DNA of 34,265 nucleotides from Bryobacterales bacterium. GTDB taxonomy: Bacteria; Acidobacteriota; Terriglobia; Bryobacterales; Bryobacteraceae. Under the pieces are notes generated by a model. The model did not search any database. It was given only the letters and a program-made list of their open reading frames with translations, and was not told the DNA's origin. A program made the translations under genes and the position numbers. This document shows, in pieces, positions 8,131-16,375 of this stretch (position 1 is its first letter; every line of letters starts with the position of its first letter). The DNA lies in contig JAOAPR010000178.1 in NCBI GenBank assembly GCA_025463005.1, forward strand, positions 1 to 34,265, written 5' to 3'.

Positions 8131-10749
8131 ATGCCAAAGGTTCTCCTGGTTGAAGACAATGAGATGAACCGGGACATGCTGTCTCGGCGGCTGACCCGAC
8201 GGGGGTTCGAGGTGATCGTCGCGGTGGACGGCCAGCAGGGCGTAGAAAGCGCCACGCGCGAGCTGCCGGATATCATCCTCATGGACATGAACCTGCCCGT
8301 GCTTGACGGCTGGGAGGCTTCCCGTCTTTTAAAGGCTAGCGAAGCCACACGGTCCATTCCATTGGTTGCCCTGACAGCGCACGCCATGGCGGACGATCGC
8401 GCCAGAGCGATGGAAGCCGGCTGCGACGATTACGATACCAAACCGGTAGACTTACCAAGGCTGTTGGCGAAACTGGATCGCCTCCTGGCGAACAAACCGG
8501 AGCGAGTCAGGAATGAGCCGCTTTCGGCCGAAGCGCTCGGAGAACTTCGACACAAGCTCAAAACCTCCTTTAATCAAATCCTCGGTTATGCGGAGATCTT
8601 GTTGGAGGACGTCGAGAATAGTGGTCTCCAAGACATCGCGCCGGCCTTGGGGGATCTTCATCGCAACGCGCGTGGCCTGCTGGAGCGCATCCAGAAGGCG
8701 CTCGGGAATGACGGTGGCGTAAGCCTCGAAAAGTTGGAGGCTCTGGCAACGGAGGTCCGTCCCGAGGTCGAGCAATTATGTGAAGTATGTGGATCGCTCA
8801 CGATTGTGCTCAGCGGAAAAGGGGCGACCGCGGCACTGGCCGATGCCGAGCGTATCGCCAGCGCGACGCGTCAACTGCTTTCGGTGCTTCGTCAGATGTG
8901 CCGTTCATCGGCGCCGGAGCCGGATGAAGCCGTATCGGGTGTAGAAATAGTCGCGTCGGACCGGGAATCGAGCCCGGCCGAGAATGGCGCGGGACGCCTT
9001 TTGATTGTCGAAGACGATGCCGCTAATCGAAACCTGTTAAGGCGGCGACTGGCCCGCTTCGGCTACGCGGTTGAAGTCGCGGAGGACGGCCCGGCAGCTC
9101 TCGAGAAGATATCCCAGGACCGGTATGACCTGGTGCTGCTGGATCAAATGATGCCCGGAATGAGCGGCCTCGATTTGTTGAAGTTACTGCGCGGAACCTA
9201 CTCGGCAAGCGAGCTTCCAGTCATCATGGTCACGGCGCTGGATCAGAGCCAAAAGATCGTGGAGGCACTGGACCAGGGAGCCAACGACTATGTAGCCAAA
9301 CCTGTAGACATGCCCGTAGTCATGGCTCGCATCCAAGCGCAATTGGCACGCTCCAAAGCCGACCGGCACACGAAACTATCAGATCCGCTCACCGGGCTGA
9401 GCAACCGGCTTTTGTTATCCGCGCGTCTGGCGGAAGCGATCGCGTGGCAGCCGGGCCTTGGAGGAACCCGTTTGGCTGTCCTATTGCTCGACCTTGACGG
9501 ATTCAAGGTCGTGAACGACAGCTTTGGTCATGGAACAGGGGATCGCCTTTTGATGGAGGTCGCGGAACGACTGAAGAGCTCAATCGCCAAATGCGATCTA
9601 ACGTCCAGGGCCACCATTGCTCGCATCGGTGGCGATGAGTTCGTCATCCTGGTCGAACGGCTGGATAACGCAGATCAACCCGAAGTGGTGGCGCAAACGG
9701 TGCTGGAATCTCTGGCGCAACCGATTCTGCTGCACGGCCTTAGCGTCACCATTAGCGCAAGCATCGGTGTCGTTTTAGGCGCGGATGAGGGCGCATCGCC
9801 TGAGCATCTGCTCCGCGATGCGGATTTGGCGATGTACCATGCCAAGGAACTCGGGAAGAATCGTTGGCAAATGTTCGACCCAAGTCTGCGCGAACGCGTC
9901 CAGACCCGCATGGCGACAGCGATCGAGCTTCGACACGCCGTTGAGCGAAACGAATTGCTGGCTGTCTACCAGCCCATGATTCATTTACAGACGCGAACGA
10001 TTCTAGGATTTGAGGTTCTGCTGCGCTGGCAACATCCCGAACGCGGCCTGTTGCTTCCCGCGGAGTTTATTTCTGTAGCGGAAGAAACAGGTCTGATCGT
10101 TCCACTGGGCGAGTGGATCATTACTCAGGCCTGCCGGCAACTGCGGATCTGGCAGAATCAGTTTCCATCCTCTCCGCCCCTGGGGATGAACGTCAACTTG
10201 TCGGTAAAGCAGCTGAGGGACCCCAACTTGTTGGCTCATATCCAAAGGACTCTCGCGGAGACTGGTATTCCGCCGGAATCCCTAAAGCTGGAACTTACGG
10301 AAAGCTCGGTAATATCAGAAATTGAATCTGCCAAAGACGTGTTGGGCAAGATCCAGGCTATGCGCGTGGGCCTGAAGCTGGATGACTTCGGAACCGGCTA
10401 CTCGTCCCTGAGCTATCTTCGGACGCTCCATTTCGATTCCTTGAAGATCGATCGGTCCTTTGTCGAACGGCTGGCATCCGATCGGCAATCTCGGGCCATC
10501 GTCGAAACGATCATTAGTCTGGCCGACACGCTCCGCATGAACGTCGACGCGGAAGGCATTGAGAACGAGCCTCAACTGGGCGAACTCATTAAGCTGGGTT
10601 GCGCCACAGGGCAGGGATTTCTTTTTTCCAAGCCGGTCGAGGCACACGCAGCGGAGAAGCTGCTGGAGGCCAGCTTCGCCGGCAAGAAGACGTCTGGGGA
10701 GCATATATGGGACACTCTGCCGGCCACTATCGGCCAGGAACGCGACTGA
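8131..10749 (+). CDS. REC - HisKA-like - REC - GGDEF - EAL response regulator
   Basis: An 872-residue cytoplasmic c-di-GMP protein. The first receiver (2-118) has phosphoacceptor D52 in [11 protein letters not shown] and the switch Lys in DTKPVD. Residues 136-200 resemble a histidine-kinase dimerisation helix pair (H141 in [16 protein letters not shown]) but no ATPase domain follows. The second receiver (289-405) has D338 in [16 protein letters not shown] (416-580) keeps RIGGDEF at 499-504 but has no RxxD inhibitory site at the usual position. EAL (605-850) reads EVL at 628-630 and keeps [21 protein letters not shown] (751-760), LKIDRSFV and AEGIEN, so both output domains look catalytically competent. 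GGAAAGAG precedes ATG 8131. The gene is divergent from the kinase across 233 bp, so it is probably its target, coupling the porin-linked signal to c-di-GMP. Confidence 0.93.
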   Translation: MPKVLLVEDNEMNRDMLSRRLTRRGFEVIVAVDGQQGVESATRELPDIILMDMNLPVLDGWEASRLLKASEATRSIPLVALTAHAMADDRARAMEAGCDDYDTKPVDLPRLLAKLDRLLANKPERVRNEPLSAEALGELRHKLKTSFNQILGYAEILLEDVENSGLQDIAPALGDLHRNARGLLERIQKALGNDGGVSLEKLEALATEVRPEVEQLCEVCGSLTIVLSGKGATAALADAERIASATRQLLSVLRQMCRSSAPEPDEAVSGVEIVASDRESSPAENGAGRLLIVEDDAANRNLLRRRLARFGYAVEVAEDGPAALEKISQDRYDLVLLDQMMPGMSGLDLLKLLRGTYSASELPVIMVTALDQSQKIVEALDQGANDYVAKPVDMPVVMARIQAQLARSKADRHTKLSDPLTGLSNRLLLSARLAEAIAWQPGLGGTRLAVLLLDLDGFKVVNDSFGHGTGDRLLMEVAERLKSSIAKCDLTSRATIARIGGDEFVILVERLDNADQPEVVAQTVLESLAQPILLHGLSVTISASIGVVLGADEGASPEHLLRDADLAMYHAKELGKNRWQMFDPSLRERVQTRMATAIELRHAVERNELLAVYQPMIHLQTRTILGFEVLLRWQHPERGLLLPAEFISVAEETGLIVPLGEWIITQACRQLRIWQNQFPSSPPLGMNVNLSVKQLRDPNLLAHIQRTLAETGIPPESLKLELTESSVISEIESAKDVLGKIQAMRVGLKLDDFGTGYSSLSYLRTLHFDSLKIDRSFVERLASDRQSRAIVETIISLADTLRMNVDAEGIENEPQLGELIKLGCATGQGFLFSKPVEAHAAEKLLEASFAGKKTSGEHIWDTLPATIGQERD

Positions 10750-10938
10750 TGCCGGTCGACCAGTCTTTCATCTAGACGGGAGACCTCCAGCCACTCATCG
10801 TGGACCGCATTGTTCGCGTGCGACGAGGAGTATCCAAACTGCCGCCCAACTTAGTGCTCCTGAACGGGGGCCCACCGTACAAAAAAGGTCAGTACGTTCC
10901 GTGAAAATGCGGCCTTCCCCGGACATGAGAATTATGGA

Positions 10939-10979
10939 TATACTTAGTTCCTACCGGGGTCACGTGATGGGAACCCCGG
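10939..10979 (+). promoter_or_regulatory. Possible -10 box and leader hairpin upstream of the PEP-CTERM gene
   Basis: TATACT at 10939-10944 is a fair -10 match but lacks a convincing -35. It is followed by an inverted repeat, CCGGGGT (10954-10960) and ACCCCGG (10973-10979), whose 12-nt loop contains the palindrome CACGTG. The hairpin would sit at the 5' end of the transcript, shortly before the GGAGGAG ribosome site. It may be an operator or an mRNA structure. Confidence 0.35.
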
Positions 10980-11003
10980 AGCGACGTTAACTCGGAGGAG
11001 CGA

Positions 11004-11639
11004 ATGCAACTATCGAACTGTATTGCCCCATTTCTTCTAGTCGTGGTCGGATCAGTGGCGAGCGCGGCCACGATCACAATACCAAGCACCGTTGTAAACG
11101 GTACGGACGTCTTCTCCGGACCTGCGTTGACCCTGACGAGTACGGTTCAGCCGACGGATACCCTAACGCTTACCGCCCGAGGGGAAGTGTTCCTCCAAAG
11201 CGGTCCAGCGTACGGCACCAACGCCGCAGGCGTGGTGACCACAGCCGGAAGCACTGGTGTTGGCGGCACGAGTCCTAACGGCTCGACGAACTTTGGCGCG
11301 CTTCTGATTGGCAACCCGACACTGGGCTTTTTTCAAATATTCCCAGCCAACATAGCCAACGGCTTGAGCAGCGCGACACCTCCGAGTCTGTTGACGACGA
11401 ATCTCACATTCGGCAGTCTCGGCTTTGGTTCGGCCATCCCCTCGGGGACGGTATTGCAGCTTCGCGTGTCCGACATCAACACTGTCGACAACAGCGGCTC
11501 CTTTACAGTTTTTGGCCAAATCAATGTAGCGTCCGGAGTGCCTGAACCCGCAAGTTGGCTGCTGGTGGGAGGGGGAATCGGCGTTATCGCTTTTGTAAGC
11601 CGTAAGCGTCTGTGCAGCCAATCACGCGGCGTTTTATAG
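11004..11639 (+). CDS. PEP-CTERM sorting-domain protein with possible PA-IL-like lectin body
   Basis: A 211-residue exported protein. GGAGGAG lies 3 nt from ATG 11004. The signal peptide ends near residue 21 (VVGSVASA). The C-terminus is a textbook PEP-CTERM tag: VPEPAS at 179-184, a hydrophobic helix 185-198 and the basic SRKR at 199-202, which is processed by an exosortase in the inner membrane; no exosortase is in this window. The body is beta-rich and low in charge. The segments VVNGTDVFSGP, LTLTARGEVFLQSG, GALLIG and VSDINTVDNSGSFTVFG resemble the galactose-binding PA-IL (LecA) fold, in which a VND..DNSG segment binds calcium. That is my inference from pattern only. It would be an exopolysaccharide- or surface-associated protein. 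Its stop faces that of the next minus-strand gene. Confidence 0.85.
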   Translation: MQLSNCIAPFLLVVVGSVASAATITIPSTVVNGTDVFSGPALTLTSTVQPTDTLTLTARGEVFLQSGPAYGTNAAGVVTTAGSTGVGGTSPNGSTNFGALLIGNPTLGFFQIFPANIANGLSSATPPSLLTTNLTFGSLGFGSAIPSGTVLQLRVSDINTVDNSGSFTVFGQINVASGVPEPASWLLVGGGIGVIAFVSRKRLCSQSRGVL

Positions 11640-11678
11640 TCGCCGTGTTCGATTAGCGATCTTCGGCGGCATAAGCTG

Positions 11679-12305
11679 CTAATTTTCCGATAGCATGTCC
11701 ACGCGGTCGATCACCAGGACATCCGCCGGCTCCTTAACTGGCTCATACTTCAACCCCAGTTGTTCCTGAACAGCTGCCATGATGGCCAGCTTGAAGTCGC
11801 CGCTGTCTGTCGACCATTCGATTGAGTAGTCGTATTCCCCGTCGAGCCCGGTCTTGTCGATCACGGGGCGATCCGCATAAACCGAGACCAAGTGAACGAA
11901 ATCCGTCATCGTTATCTTTGTAATGCTGCTTCGCAGCATGCCAGGCGTGGCGGGGTCGAAGGTCTGGCCGTACCTCTCTCCAGGAACGCTGGGCTTCAGC
12001 TTCGCGCTTTTCTTGGCCACCACTAAGTGATATACCTTCAGTTCCTTCTTGTCGGGGTGGAGCTTTAGTTGAAAACGATCGGCCAACAGCGATTGAAGCA
12101 TCAGTCGAACCTGCTCCAGCTTAGGCGTCTCCTCACCCTCTGTCTTGGCGACGATTGTAAAGATGTCGCTATCGGTCCACGGCGGTGCGCCGGTCACTTG
12201 GTAGTCCTTCACGTTGTAGGCTGCTATGATCAGAATGTTCAAAGTGCCTTCAACGGTAACCCGGTTGCCGAAGATTTTAACCGGATTGCCTCCTGTTCCG
12301 AGGAA
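11679..12305 (-). pseudogene. TIGR03435 family protein, 5'-truncated
   Basis: The readable frame gives the core and C-terminus of a TIGR03435 protein, a family expanded in Solibacter-like Acidobacteriota. It shows AAYNVKDYQVTGAPPWTDSD, RLMLQSLLADRFQLKLH, ELKVYHLVVAKKSAKLKPS, the turn PVIDKTGLDGEYDY and the ending KEPADVLVIDRVDMLSEN. The family's signal peptide and FEVASVKP-like N-terminus are missing. Upstream the same frame continues with recognisable sequence (GGNPVKIFGNRVTVEGT) back to about 12305 and meets TAG at 12344 without an ATG or GTG; the only in-frame start is TTG 12242, inside the homologous region. This points to a truncated remnant rather than a gene starting at TTG. The function of the family is unknown. 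Confidence 0.65.
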
Positions 12306-12333
12306 CCCGGCTTTTGTATATCTGGGCTTACGG

Positions 12334-12447
12334 TATGTAGCCTACCAATCGAACGAAAGCGGCTCAAACGAGGTGTATGTGCGGTCGTTTCCGGATTCCA
12401 AGGGCGGCAAGTGTACGGTCTCGAAAGGCGGCGGTTCCCTGCCCCGA
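12334..12447 (+). pseudogene. Fragment of a TolB/WD40-like propeller of Ser/Thr kinase type
   Basis: About 38 codons read RYVAYQSNESGSNEVYVRSF followed by PDSKGGKCTVSKGGGSLPR. This is a characteristic blade of the TolB-like propeller at the C-terminus of acidobacterial Ser/Thr protein kinases (usual form: YQSNESG.NEVYVRPFP...GGK..VS.GGG..PRW). Homology stops abruptly at both ends: upstream is the truncated TIGR03435 gene on the other strand, downstream a terminator. No start codon, kinase domain or further blades are present, so this is a gene scrap. Confidence 0.6.
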
Positions 12448-12456
12448 ATCAATAAA

Positions 12457-12471
12457 CCGGGCTGTGCCCGG
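12457..12471 (-). terminator. Rho-independent terminator of the two-repeat secreted protein gene
   Basis: On the minus strand CCGGGC-ACA-GCCCGG is followed by TTTATT. The hairpin starts one base after the stop codon of the gene at 12473-13633. Confidence 0.6.
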
Positions 12472-12472
12472 G

Positions 12473-13633
12473 CTATCGCGCTCCATATTGGTCGTGGCGA
12501 ATGCGAAAATCGCGCATCCGTGCCAAGTCGTCGGTCAGAATGTCACGGTCGCGAGGCCCCAATCGGTTGGACTCAATTACTACCTGCAATGCCCCGATAA
12601 CCTCATCGAGTTCCTGCTCATCATAGAAGCCCTCCGACAATTTTTGCTGCAGCTCGTCGAGCTCAAATTTTGTTCTACCCAAGCGAGCCTGATCGCCGCC
12701 AAACGGGAAGGTACTCGATGCAACGTGGTCGAGATCTTGTCTGATGTTCTGAAAGAACATGGGGCGCCAGGAGTCGCCGCGGAACCGCTGATCCCGCTCG
12801 CTGTGGTAGGCACCCTCGATATCGCGTGCGCCATATTGATCGTGCCGCAGCCGGAAATCGCGCATGCGGCTCAAGTCGTCCGTCAGAATCGCGCGGTCAC
12901 GCGGTGCTAAACGATTGGCTTGCAGAACTACCTGCAGAGCGCCCATGACTTCATCGAGTTCCTGTTCATCGTAAAACCCTCGGGATAGTTTTTGCTGTAG
13001 CTCATCGAGTTCCATCTCGGTTTTGGCTAGCCGGGCACGGTCACCGGAAAACGGAAACGCCCCGGACGTCACGTGGTCCAGATCGTCGCGAACACGCTCA
13101 AAAAGCATAGAGCGCCAGTTATTGCCGCGGAACCAGGTATCCCGATCCTGATGATAGGCATCCAAATCCGGTTGCTCTCGGCCGGGTCCAAACGCGCGGT
13201 CATCGCGTTGATCATACGGGCCACGGTCTTGACTAGCTGGGTAACCGTCCCAAGCCAAGTCGAACGTATAGGCTTCGGAGCCATTGTCAGGGTCTTCGAT
13301 TCGCACCACGGCGGCCCCGCCGTTACGGGGGTCGCGAACAAGCTCCTGTCTGCCCCGGCCGTCCACGCCCGCAAAACGGAAATTCGCAGGATTGGCAGGC
13401 ATGATTGAAGTGCATTCAAAGCGGCGCCATTGCGGCGACTGCCCCGAAAGATTCCGCAGAATCGCGTTGCCGCCACGAATCTCTACATCAGCGGCTCCAT
13501 CGACGACTACTTCGACGGTACATTTGCCGCTGCCCGGGGCTCCGCCACCCACCATAGCAGCGCGTCGCTGGAGAATTTGGGCACTAGCAACCGCCCCTAT
13601 AGTCATCAGTCCCAACAAAACTCGCTTATGCAT
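12473..13633 (-). CDS. Secreted protein with two ~111-residue tandem repeats, unknown function
   Basis: A 386-residue exported protein with an excellent AGGAGGT ribosome site 6 nt before ATG 13633 and a signal peptide ending near residue 18 (GAVASAQ). Residues 36-127 form a beta-type domain with two Cys (C38, C74) and VEVVVDGAADVEIRGGNAIL. A charged linker (130-159) follows. Two repeats cover 160-270 and 276-386: each begins YH..RD..FRG..WR, contains DLDHV....FPF.GD.ARL, then the near-identical helical stretch DELQQKLS.GFYDEQELDEV, GALQVV, ILTDDL.RMRDFR.RHDQYGAR. The repeats should be helical and could mediate binding or oligomerisation. No family is recognised. The gene is single, with its own terminator. 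Confidence 0.85.
   Translation of the reverse strand: MHKRVLLGLMTIGAVASAQILQRRAAMVGGGAPGSGKCTVEVVVDGAADVEIRGGNAILRNLSGQSPQWRRFECTSIMPANPANFRFAGVDGRGRQELVRDPRNGGAAVVRIEDPDNGSEAYTFDLAWDGYPASQDRGPYDQRDDRAFGPGREQPDLDAYHQDRDTWFRGNNWRSMLFERVRDDLDHVTSGAFPFSGDRARLAKTEMELDELQQKLSRGFYDEQELDEVMGALQVVLQANRLAPRDRAILTDDLSRMRDFRLRHDQYGARDIEGAYHSERDQRFRGDSWRPMFFQNIRQDLDHVASSTFPFGGDQARLGRTKFELDELQQKLSEGFYDEQELDEVIGALQVVIESNRLGPRDRDILTDDLARMRDFRIRHDQYGAR
12476..13156 (-). repeat. Internal tandem duplication (two ~333-bp units)
   Basis: Unit 1 is 13156-12824 and unit 2 is 12808-12476, separated by 15 nt. They encode the two 111-residue repeats of the secreted protein. The protein is better conserved than the DNA, which suggests an old duplication kept by selection. 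Confidence 0.75.
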
Positions 13634-13832
13634 CTTCTACCTCCTGGCGTCGATCCAGCATTTCGCCGACCATCGATAAGGGGTTACAGGAGCTTAATGA
13701 GGTCAATTAGATCAGTAATTTACAGGGAGGACGTGCGGCAGACGCGCAGTAGTCGCGGTGGATCTGAGCCATACATGCTGTTTTACAACCAGCAAAGGAT
13801 TCTAGGTATCAAACAACATCGACCCGAAACTG

Positions 13833-14588
13833 TCAGCTCATCCGAATCGGCAGCTCCCGCTCAGGAGTTGCATCACCCTCTGAATCTGACGTACGACCAA
13901 CGTCCACCAGGTGCATTCCTCGAAAAGCAATCTGGTAGACGCGGCCATACTCGTTGTCAAACCAGGTCGCGTGCAGATCGGAGGGCCAAGGCCATTCGGC
14001 GGCTTCGCAGTCTTCCTCAATTCGACCGATTGTAATCGTCTTTTGTAGAGGTAGCGGCCATGCTCTGAGCCCGGTTACAAACAACAGACTAACTCCCGGC
14101 CTCTGGCCGAAATTAAAGGACACTCGACGTACCTGAGGGTCTAGAAGTACGGTGTCGAGCGCATTGGACAGAATGCGTAGCGCGTCGATGTAGGAGCACC
14201 GAAAACGAGGCAGGCACGAGGCAACCTCAATTTGCCTTCGCCTCAAGTGGTCACAGAGATGCGGGGAGGACGTTACATCAGACAAAACTGTCTCAAGGTC
14301 GAGCAGTTGAGTCGGAGTCGGCTTTCTGCCAGGAAGGTCGGGTTGATTTTGGATAGGCCGTTTGGCCCCGGGCAAGGTTCGCGCAAACACAAGTCCGGCT
14401 GTGCCGAACAGAGCTATGGCCGCCAGGTCACCGGCATTTGAGATCCGGAACGAGTATTGCGGAGGCATCAGAAAGTAAGCCGTTGCAGCGCTCCAAATAG
14501 CCAACACGCTCAGGCCTGTGAGACGCCCAGCGAGCGCGAAGAAAACTTGGACCACGACGGTTCCGACTGCCAAGGCGACGTAACTCAT
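13833..14588 (-). CDS. DUF4118-type membrane protein with unknown C-terminal domain
   Basis: A 251-residue protein. Residues 1-70 hold three to four membrane helices: ALAVGTVVVQVFFALAGRL, SVLAIWSAATAYFLMPPQYS, and DLAAIALFGTAGLVFARTL. The FLMPPQYSFRI loop is typical of DUF4118, the KdpD-like four-helix membrane domain normally followed by a kinase. Here the kinase is replaced by about 160 cytoplasmic residues with no HisKA or ATPase motif. That part includes a helical SYIDALRILSNALDTVLLDP region and strand-like VRRVSFNFGQRPGVSLLFVTG. It may regulate or bind something at the membrane; function is unknown. The start has no clear Shine-Dalgarno sequence. It shares no obvious operon; the gene downstream on the same strand starts 200 bp away. 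Confidence 0.65.
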   Translation of the reverse strand: MSYVALAVGTVVVQVFFALAGRLTGLSVLAIWSAATAYFLMPPQYSFRISNAGDLAAIALFGTAGLVFARTLPGAKRPIQNQPDLPGRKPTPTQLLDLETVLSDVTSSPHLCDHLRRRQIEVASCLPRFRCSYIDALRILSNALDTVLLDPQVRRVSFNFGQRPGVSLLFVTGLRAWPLPLQKTITIGRIEEDCEAAEWPWPSDLHATWFDNEYGRVYQIAFRGMHLVDVGRTSDSEGDATPERELPIRMS

Positions 14589-14902
14589 TAATGAAGTATT
14601 CCCCGTTTCGTACGTTATACCACCTTTGGAGCAAACACGATGGGTTACCCCCTTTTGAATCTGCTGTAATCATCTGCAAACCCCGATTATGTGCTCGAAT
14701 TTGGCCGCCCGATAAGACGCATTATCGGTAGTTATTCTGGCGGCTCCACGAGCTGCCGACTAGAGATGAAACCTCCAGCGCCATTCTCCCGCTCGCATCA
14801 TTCGGAGTGGATTTTCGCATATACTACACCTGCTATCAAGGATTCACAGGTGCGGTAGCGCACGGCGCGGCCCGCGTCACAGCGGTCCGAAGGAGTGTAA
14901 CC
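14589..14902. other. Intergenic region with a short dyad
   Basis: No gene is supported in this 314-bp stretch between two divergent genes. It contains a perfect inverted repeat, CCGATAA (14709-14715) and TTATCGG (14722-14728) with a 6-nt spacer, which could be an operator for either gene. AAGGAG at 14890-14895 belongs to the DoxX-like gene. Confidence 0.4.
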
Positions 14903-15328
14903 ATGAATGCCGTTGATGTTCAAGTACGTGAAACGAGAGGGAAGCGTTGGATGCTGTGGGCTGGCCGAGTTCTTTCGCTCTGGCCCGTTTTTATTGTGCT
15001 GCTGAGCGCTACCTGGAAGCTGACCCGAAACCAGTGGTACGTCGCGGAGTTCACAAGAATCGGTTGGCCGGAGAGCGCCTTGACGCTCCTCGCTTTCCTC
15101 CAGCTTGGCTGCATCATCCTGTACATCATTCCGCGGACGGCGGTTCTGGGCGCGGTCCTGCTCACCGGCTACCTCGGCGGTGCCATCGCCACATATGTCC
15201 GAATTGGAGAGGCTTATCCGGTCCTGGTTCCGCTGTCAACAAGCGTGATTGCCTGGGTGGGAATCTACCTGCGCGACGAGCGCCTTCGAGCGCTGCTCCC
15301 GTTCCGGGGGCGAGTTCTGCGGGCGTGA
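14903..15328 (+). CDS. DoxX-like family membrane protein
   Basis: A 141-residue protein with four membrane helices: about 16-36 (AGRVLSLWPVFIVLLSA), 57-77 (LTLLAFLQLGCIILYIIP), 79-99 (AVLGAVLLTGYLGGAIATYV) and 103-125 (VLVPLSTSVIAWVGIYL). The order and the motifs IPRTAVLGAVLLTGYLGGA and YLRDERLRALLPF match the DoxX_2 branch of the DoxX family. ATG 14903 is chosen because AAGGAG lies 7 nt upstream and the family starts there; a longer frame from 14807 lacks a ribosome site. The last residues (after LLPF) lie at the junction with the truncated alcohol dehydrogenase on the other strand, so the natural C-terminus may have been altered. Its specific role is unknown. Confidence 0.82.
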   Translation: MNAVDVQVRETRGKRWMLWAGRVLSLWPVFIVLLSATWKLTRNQWYVAEFTRIGWPESALTLLAFLQLGCIILYIIPRTAVLGAVLLTGYLGGAIATYVRIGEAYPVLVPLSTSVIAWVGIYLRDERLRALLPFRGRVLRA

Positions 15329-15329
15329 T

Positions 15330-15879
15330 GCCGCCGACACCCAGCACTGCAACAAGGTCGCCGGGGAAAGCACCGCTGTGCCGCAGCGCGTTGAACGTGG
15401 TGATTCCGGCGCAGAGCAACGGTGCTGCTTCGGCGGAACCTACTTTCCGGTATGGCCACCAGGGCCTCGACCGGAGCCACCATGTACTCCTGGTATCCGC
15501 CGTCATAGCTGATGCCCGGAATTTTCAGGTTCCGGCAATTGCGAAAATCTCCTCGCCGACACGCGAGACACGTGCCGTCCCGGCCGCCGTGCCAGCCGAC
15601 ACCGACCCGCTGTCCCTGCTTCCACTCGGAAACACCTTCATCCAGTTCATCGATGATGCCCACGACTTCGTGTCCTGGAACGCGGGGATACTGAATACCG
15701 GGCCACTCGCCTTCTTTTGTAAGCGCGTCGCTGTGGCAAACGCCACAGGCCTGTACCTTAATGCGCACCTGTCCTCGATCCGGCTTAGGAATCTCGCGCT
15801 CGACGATCTCGAAGTCTGCTCCCGCTTTAGGAATTTGCGCCACTTTCATTGGTGCGGTTGCGACTTTTGTAGCTGCCAT
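15330..15879 (-). pseudogene. Zinc-dependent alcohol dehydrogenase, frameshifted and 3'-truncated
   Basis: The 5' part is a well-preserved medium-chain zinc ADH. GGAGG precedes ATG 15879. It has VQACGVCHSD (catalytic-zinc Cys and His), PRVPGHEVVGIIDE, GQRVGVGWHGG, the structural-zinc cluster CLACRRGDFRNC and GGYQEYMVAPVEALVAIPES. The frame then breaks near 15439-15445; the next frame continues SAEAAPLLCAGITTFNALRH, SGAFPGDLVAVLGVGG and stops matching at about 15330, in the first glycines of the NAD(P)-binding motif. The rest of the cofactor domain, nearly half of a normal 340-residue enzyme, is absent and the DoxX-like gene ends there. Two independent lesions make this a true pseudogene. Confidence 0.85.
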
Positions 15880-15915
15880 GATGCCTCCTTTGCATTCTCA
15901 CGTTCACAGATGTTG

Positions 15916-16375
15916 TTATTCCTGCCGCGAAGCATCCTCGACTACTTCGAAAATGATTTCCAGCTCGACCGGGGCGCCAAGCGGAAGACTTGCGACGCCA
16001 TAGACCAAGCGGCAAGGGCTCTTCTCTTTTCCGAAAACGTCTTGCAGCAACTCCGAAGCGGCATCAGCGACCTTTGGCTGATCGCGGACATCCCCCGAAG
16101 TGGCCACCGACACGCCGAGCCGGACGATCTGCGTCACTTTATCGAGCGATCCCAAATGCTGCCGCGCGACAGCGAGGACATTGAGCGCCGCGAGGCGAGC
16201 CGCCTTGCGCCCCGCTTCCATATCGAGCTCCGCGCCGACGCGCCCAAGAAATTTCGCCTGGTGGCCTTCCGTGGGAAGCATCCCGCTCAGGTTGACGGTT
16301 TGGGTGGCAGGCGAGAACTTACTTACGTGCGTTTTCCGCGGAGCGAATACCTAAGCCCCCATTTTCGACGCTAAG
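15916..16375 (-). pseudogene. RidA (YjgF/YER057c/UK114) family protein, 5' frameshift and no proper start
   Basis: The frame ending at 15916 encodes most of a RidA protein: SGMLPTEGHQAKFLGRVGAE, GRKAARLAALNVLAVARQHL, a VTQIVRLGVSVATSGDVRDQ stretch, ASELLQDVFGKEKSPCRLVY and LPLGAPVELEIIFEV. ATG 16281 would cut into the first conserved strand. Homologous residues (SKFSPATQTVNL) continue upstream in frame but reach the stop of the preceding gene without any start codon. In another frame, SVENGGLGIRSAENAR looks like the usual RidA N-terminus; the two join if one copy of the doubled 4-mer in ACTTACTTAC (16317-16326) is removed. So a 4-bp duplication probably broke it. A short product from ATG 16281 cannot be excluded. 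Confidence 0.6.

Noticed and set aside
7898-8137. N-terminal extension of the histidine kinase from an upstream ATG
   Set aside because: It would overlap the start of the divergent regulator and adds 80 residues without features; ATG 7897 directly precedes the membrane helix.
14947-16374. 475-residue + strand open frame across the DoxX, ADH and RidA region
   Set aside because: It is antisense to recognisable ADH and RidA sequence and out of frame with DoxX; the composition is Arg/His/Cys-rich, as in shadow frames.
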